DNA of 64,000 nt, taken from positions 22,010,223-22,074,222 of the forward strand of contig NC_135556.1 in the NCBI RefSeq assembly GCF_964340395.1, given 5' to 3'. The notes below the pieces were generated by a model. That model made no database searches, was not told the origin of the DNA, and worked only from the letters and a program-made list of their open reading frames with translations. Position numbers and translations under genes: made by a program. Origin of the DNA: Glandiceps talaboti. Its lineage: Eukaryota; Hemichordata; Enteropneusta; Spengelidae. Shown here one piece after another: positions 41,965 to 64,000 of this stretch. Numbering within the stretch: position 1 is the stretch's first letter; every line of letters begins with the position of its first letter.

Positions 41965-42610
41965 GCATATTCCAAATTGGTGTAGAATCCGAAAGTACTG
42001 CTATCTTCGTTAGAAATGTTATATATTTTTTATGTTTTCGTTATATTTTACTAGTCTAAGACACAAAAGTATATTGTGGTATTCTTTTGAGTGATGTAAT
42101 TTATATGGCGTGACATTTTATATCAAAAAAGGTCTGGTTTGCTAATCTCAAAAGTGCGTTCCTATTCTGTATTCTGTTGTTCAGACTACTCCCCATTGTC
42201 ACCATGCGCCATTCCTCCTGTTGCCAAGTAGCGTTCAGATGCCTAGCAAATTCCGTTCTTACTATTTTGGCACTAACTCAGAGTCAGATAAAAATGCTAA
42301 CCTCTGGTCAAACCATAATCAAATCTCTTCGTTTGCTGAGCCAAATATCAGATAAGGGGAGATATAATACACAAACAACGTCTGACTCAATTAATGATTG
42401 ACCACAAACGTTATAGCCCTAGCACTGAATTCAGCTGAGATTGTCAGTGTGTTAAAGTTTATACGTATCTTGCACGGAATACTGATAAGGAAGCAATGAA
42501 TAGGTAACCTGTACCTATATAGCTTTAGAGACATTGCATCTCGCTGATAGAGTAATCTCATAAACCTGGGGAAATATTCTATCATACACCTTGTATAATG
42601 AATTTATGTA

Positions 42611-42613
<3 letters not shown>

Positions 42614-42664
<51 letters not shown>

Positions 42665-42794
42665 TTGTGTGTGTGTTTGTGTGTGTGTGTGTGTTTGTGT
42701 GTGTTTGTGCGCGCGCGCGTGTGTATGTGCGTACGTGCGAATGTATGTATGTATGTATGTATGTATGTGTGTGTATGTGTGTATATGTGTGTGT

Positions 42795-42842
<48 letters not shown>
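42614..42842. repeat. (GT)n / (GTAT)n microsatellite
   Basis: About 230 bp of gt repeats interrupted by tttg, a gcgcgc island and a gtat run. The long Cys/Val and Thr/His open frames across it are artefacts. Confidence 0.97.
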
Positions 42843-42845
<3 letters not shown>

Positions 42846-43899
42846 ACGACGATACACATAGTTTTCATTTTTATTTGGTTTGCGTACACTCCTACACGTA
42901 CATGTGTGTATATGTGTGTGTATGGTTTCGTCTGTGCATATATCGTGGTGTATTATCGTAATTGCTAGACCCTTACATGTTTGATTTTACTTTTATTTAG
43001 AGACAATGGGGATTACTAGTTGGTTTGTTGGTTGGTTAGCTGGTTAGCTGGTTGGTTGGTTGGTTGGTTAGCTGGCTGACTGGCTGTCAGTTCGTTCGTT
43101 AGTTGGTCAGTGCGTCAGTTGTACATAATTATAGAAACCGAAAATGATTATTCACAAATGGATGGTCTTTATCTCATGACACTTTACTATAAATTCAGAG
43201 AAATAAACTTTGAAGTCATGAGCAGCCATAATAAATGATGTATCCTTAGTAGTACGTTCATTGATTTGTGTGTTGAGATTTTTCGTCATTTATTAGAAGT
43301 CTTCGAGAAAATGTAACGGCTAAAACAACAAAACAAGAATATTGAAAGCCACATATGGATCTGTGCAAGTCCGAAGTACATGTATATAACGTAAAACTAT
43401 TTGATTGCTTACCTATGTTCTTAAAATGCCCAAGAGCTGTTTTGATGGAATGACTGCAATATTTGTTGTGCATTGGTAATATTCGACTTTTACCATCCGA
43501 ACGACTTCCTGCGTCCGATATGTTACATTTGTCCAGAGAGGGCGGTATTTAGGTCTGTCGGTGCTTTTAATTATTTTATGAAAAGACTGATATATTGATG
43601 TTGTGCCAAGCGCCTACCAAGACACCATTTTCCAGAATCAACAAATGTGGGTCTAGATATAAAGCTCTTTCGTCCATGCCTTTCAGAGTTTTTGTTCCAT
43701 ATCGACTACAGAATTATTTTGGAACCGACATATTGTAATCAAAACAAAGTGCAAGATATTTGTTACTCTACATAAAACAAATTCGATATTGTATGGAACG
43801 CAGTCTCATCTTGACGACACGTCACTGTAAGATGCACGGACTTTGGACGAGTACCTACACCTGCTTTATCCATAGATTGTATGATGCGGTTGGTACTGG
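42843..43899. other. Non-coding stretch before the LINE fragment
   Basis: It contains a (ttgg)/(ttag) run at about 43018-43078. Otherwise it has no supported feature. Confidence 0.4.
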
Positions 43900-44243
43900 A
43901 ATGAAGATTTCCACATGTTTATTTGGTCTACATTCTACATTTAGGTTAAGTGACCATACTTTAGAAATAGAATTAGATAGAAGGAGATCCCCAAGAGTTC
44001 CTGTTGATTTAAGATTTTGTAAAAGATGTCATTTAAATTTAGTTGATGATGAAATACATTTTATTTTAGATTGTCCAATTGTCAGTTTACAAAGGAAAAA
44101 AATTGTTTACAGAATGTGATGTAACAATTAGTAGTATCAATAGAAATTTATCATCTTCCGCTTGCCAAATTTTTGAAAAACTTGTAGATATAGTTATTTC
44201 GTATTTGACCGAGTCTCAAGCATGTCATGAAGCGATGTATTAA
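43900..44243 (+). pseudogene. Decayed LINE retrotransposon 3' end
   Basis: The plus-strand frame reads STCLFGLHSTFRLSDHTLEI, then RFCKRC, and DDEIHFILDCP. This is the C-x2-C...H-x4-C zinc-knuckle-like ending found after the reverse transcriptase of many animal non-LTR elements. The frame breaks at about 44110-44118. A different frame then continues plausibly (about 43 codons, ending HEAMY) to a stop at 44243. No reverse transcriptase or endonuclease domain lies upstream, so this is a 5'-truncated, frameshifted copy. Confidence 0.65.
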
Positions 44244-46188
44244 TATAAATGATGACATAGGAAATATTCCAGATTCCAACAAGACAAGGTATCACATGAA
44301 GTCTGTGTCATCTTCCTCTCAGTGGGAGATGTTCAAAACATGGCGGTTATTAAAATTGTATTTTGAAGTATCGATATCTGCTACTGGTAACATTAATGGA
44401 CTCAGTGGTATGCATAGCTTTCAGCCCTTTCGCGTTTCTTCGTTCGTGTACGTACTGTGCCGAAGGCTGAATACATTAATTCTTAGTCACAACAGTGGCG
44501 GTACGTGTCGATTAACCTCTGCATCTAAGCCACAGGTTCACATCAAACGGGTCACCTTGTTGTGTGTCATGACACGTGGAGAAACACACAAAAGCTACAA
44601 ACAAGGATTGTAATGCTATCGATTTTTTCTGGTCAACTTGTAACCGAATACTTTACACTAATGCAATATCCAATGTCGCACAGATTCGAGCTAGATGACA
44701 ACACCCTAAATGCTAATCGTTTAAGTCTGAAATAAGACACGAATTCATGCTGTGATGACCATGGTTTCTACATACGTTGTACTGTGATACCGTCTTGTCC
44801 TGTCGTCTACGTTATTCACGTTATTCGAATACATAAAACATCGCCGATCTTCTTGGCTATGAAAAATACAAAGGTGCTACCCAATTAATACAGAAGCTGG
44901 TGTTAGCTGGATGATGTTAAAGATTACACCAGAAGAAGAACATAGACTCTCTGAAATCATCATTCATGGAATATGAATAATTTAGAAAATTTGTATCAAT
45001 TTAAATCGTATTTACTTATGAAACCATTTTTCGTAATGTATACTTAAGGAAGGTCGATATTATGTAACATTAAAAGTACATGTAATGATAATTTGATCAA
45101 ATGTGATTTTTTTTAACAAACGACATTTCTTATACTCTATGAAATTGAAAAGAAAATATGAGGTTGCCATGGTTGTTTTTGCGCTTATAAATTACCCTGC
45201 TGTCATCCCAGAGACCCATTCTCAACCCTCTCTCAATCTCACCATGTGAGGGCGCCATATCACAGTAAAGCAACTGCCTCCTTTTCTCGCACCCTAGTCT
45301 AAGTAAAGTTATCAATAACTCATGCACTTTTACCCATGACTATTGTGATATATTTTATGTCACTTTCACTGTAGTCGGGTTCTGCACATAAGAATGGTCC
45401 AGTTATCATTGAACACATTATCTAGCTTGGTTGGATGTTGCCCATGGCGTTTACATTAACCTTTTAACCTTTATCCGTCTCGCACTCTCTTGCCTTGTTT
45501 TAAAACGACCACTGTTTTTACAAAACGACGATATTTTGAAGAATGTAGTACTAAATCACTGTGGCAACATCGCAAAAAAGCGCGATAACGTAAAACGTTG
45601 TGCACTGCGCAACCGTATGCGCAGTTGCGTTTTTTATATCTATCGCTTGATAAATTGATAAATTTAATTCTCCATTTACCGCATTCTTTTCAACGATGTA
45701 TGAATGTTTTGAAATGTACATCGAATTGGTGAAAGCAGACACAATACGGAATGCAATGCACGTACTATATATAATAGATACATGTCTCCGTTTTTTACGG
45801 CGTATACGAATGTACATACGTTAAAGTTGTATTTTTAAAACTGATACCTGTGCTTATAACTATAATGACGTCATACAACTTATTATACATGTCATAGTAC
45901 ATTATTGTTGTTGTAGTTGTTGTTACTGTAACATTTACTTAGTATTACCCTTCCTAAGGATTAATTCACAAACTTATCTTAAGTGCATATAACGGCAAAT
46001 TTCGATAATATTTCGACGGAAAACTGCAATTAGTACATCTACCAGCACCAACAGCAATGCTATTTTGAATAAAAACTATATTAATTGGGTAGCGCCTGTA
46101 ACGTAGCGCCCTATGTCATTTTACTTCCTCGTTCCGTTATTGTGAGTCACATTTACCAAGTACTTTCTCCAACACCGGTTCCAGAATT
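44244..46188. other. Intergenic region upstream of the NIDO-sushi gene
   Basis: A 128-codon frame (44227-44613) and smaller ones show no recognisable homology or splice context. The promoter of the secreted multidomain gene should lie just before 46189. An atgacgtcat-type CRE palindrome occurs near 45867 (ataatgacgtcatac), about 320 bp upstream of the start codon. Confidence 0.4.

Positions 46189-64000
<17,812 letters not shown>

Overview
This is nuclear DNA from an invertebrate animal. Genes are split by GT-AG introns of 0.1-4 kb and intergenic DNA is AT-rich. Di-, tri- and tetranucleotide arrays are very abundant, and there are many small inverted-repeat elements. The gene content fits a marine invertebrate, with a deuterostome (hemichordate, amphioxus or echinoderm) as my first guess and a lophotrochozoan as the alternative. 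It includes an animal ALG8 orthologue, a ZU5-UPA-Death protein, a DED-NACHT protein and a NIDO-AMOP-VWD-sushi secreted protein. The species cannot be fixed from the sequence alone. I see no prokaryotic operons, CRISPR arrays, rRNA or tRNA genes.

Layout. (1) 441-6466, plus strand: 3' part of a gene assembled from eight phase-compatible exons, encoding SH2-linker-ZU5-UPA-Death. (2) 7505-11821, minus: a two-exon gene for a small secreted eight-cysteine peptide. (3) About 11.8-17.9 kb: no recognisable gene, with inverted-repeat and hammerhead-like relics. (4) 17923-18864, minus: an intronless amidohydrolase. (5) 20561-28970, plus: complete 13-exon ALG8 (530 aa). (6) 30637-36474, minus: complete three-exon DED-NACHT receptor (1045 aa) without recognisable leucine-rich repeats. 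(7) 38320-38772, minus: a short ORF resembling the N-terminal region of Crypton/DUF3504-type proteins. (8) 39463-40350, minus: an intronless PI-PLC X-domain protein lacking two expected active-site residues. (9) 40845-41645, minus: an intronless sulfotransferase-like protein. (10) About 43.9-44.25 kb, plus: a decayed LINE 3' end. (11) 46189-64000, plus: at least 18 exons of a secreted NIDO-IPT/TIG-AMOP-VWD-sushi protein that runs off the window. Its introns carry a dead duplicated exon, transposon-like elements, a 44-bp satellite and an 18-bp tandem array.

Functional reading. ALG8 is a housekeeping gene of N-glycan assembly in the ER. The SH2-ZU5-UPA-Death protein and the DED-NACHT protein both look like innate-immune or cell-death signalling components. 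The NIDO-AMOP-VWD-sushi protein and the cysteine-rich peptide are extracellular. Nothing in the sequence shows that these genes are co-regulated. The two most novel points are the SH2 domain joined to a ZU5-UPA-Death module, and two introns that must use the GC-AG splice class (AG|GCAAGT) to keep reading frame.
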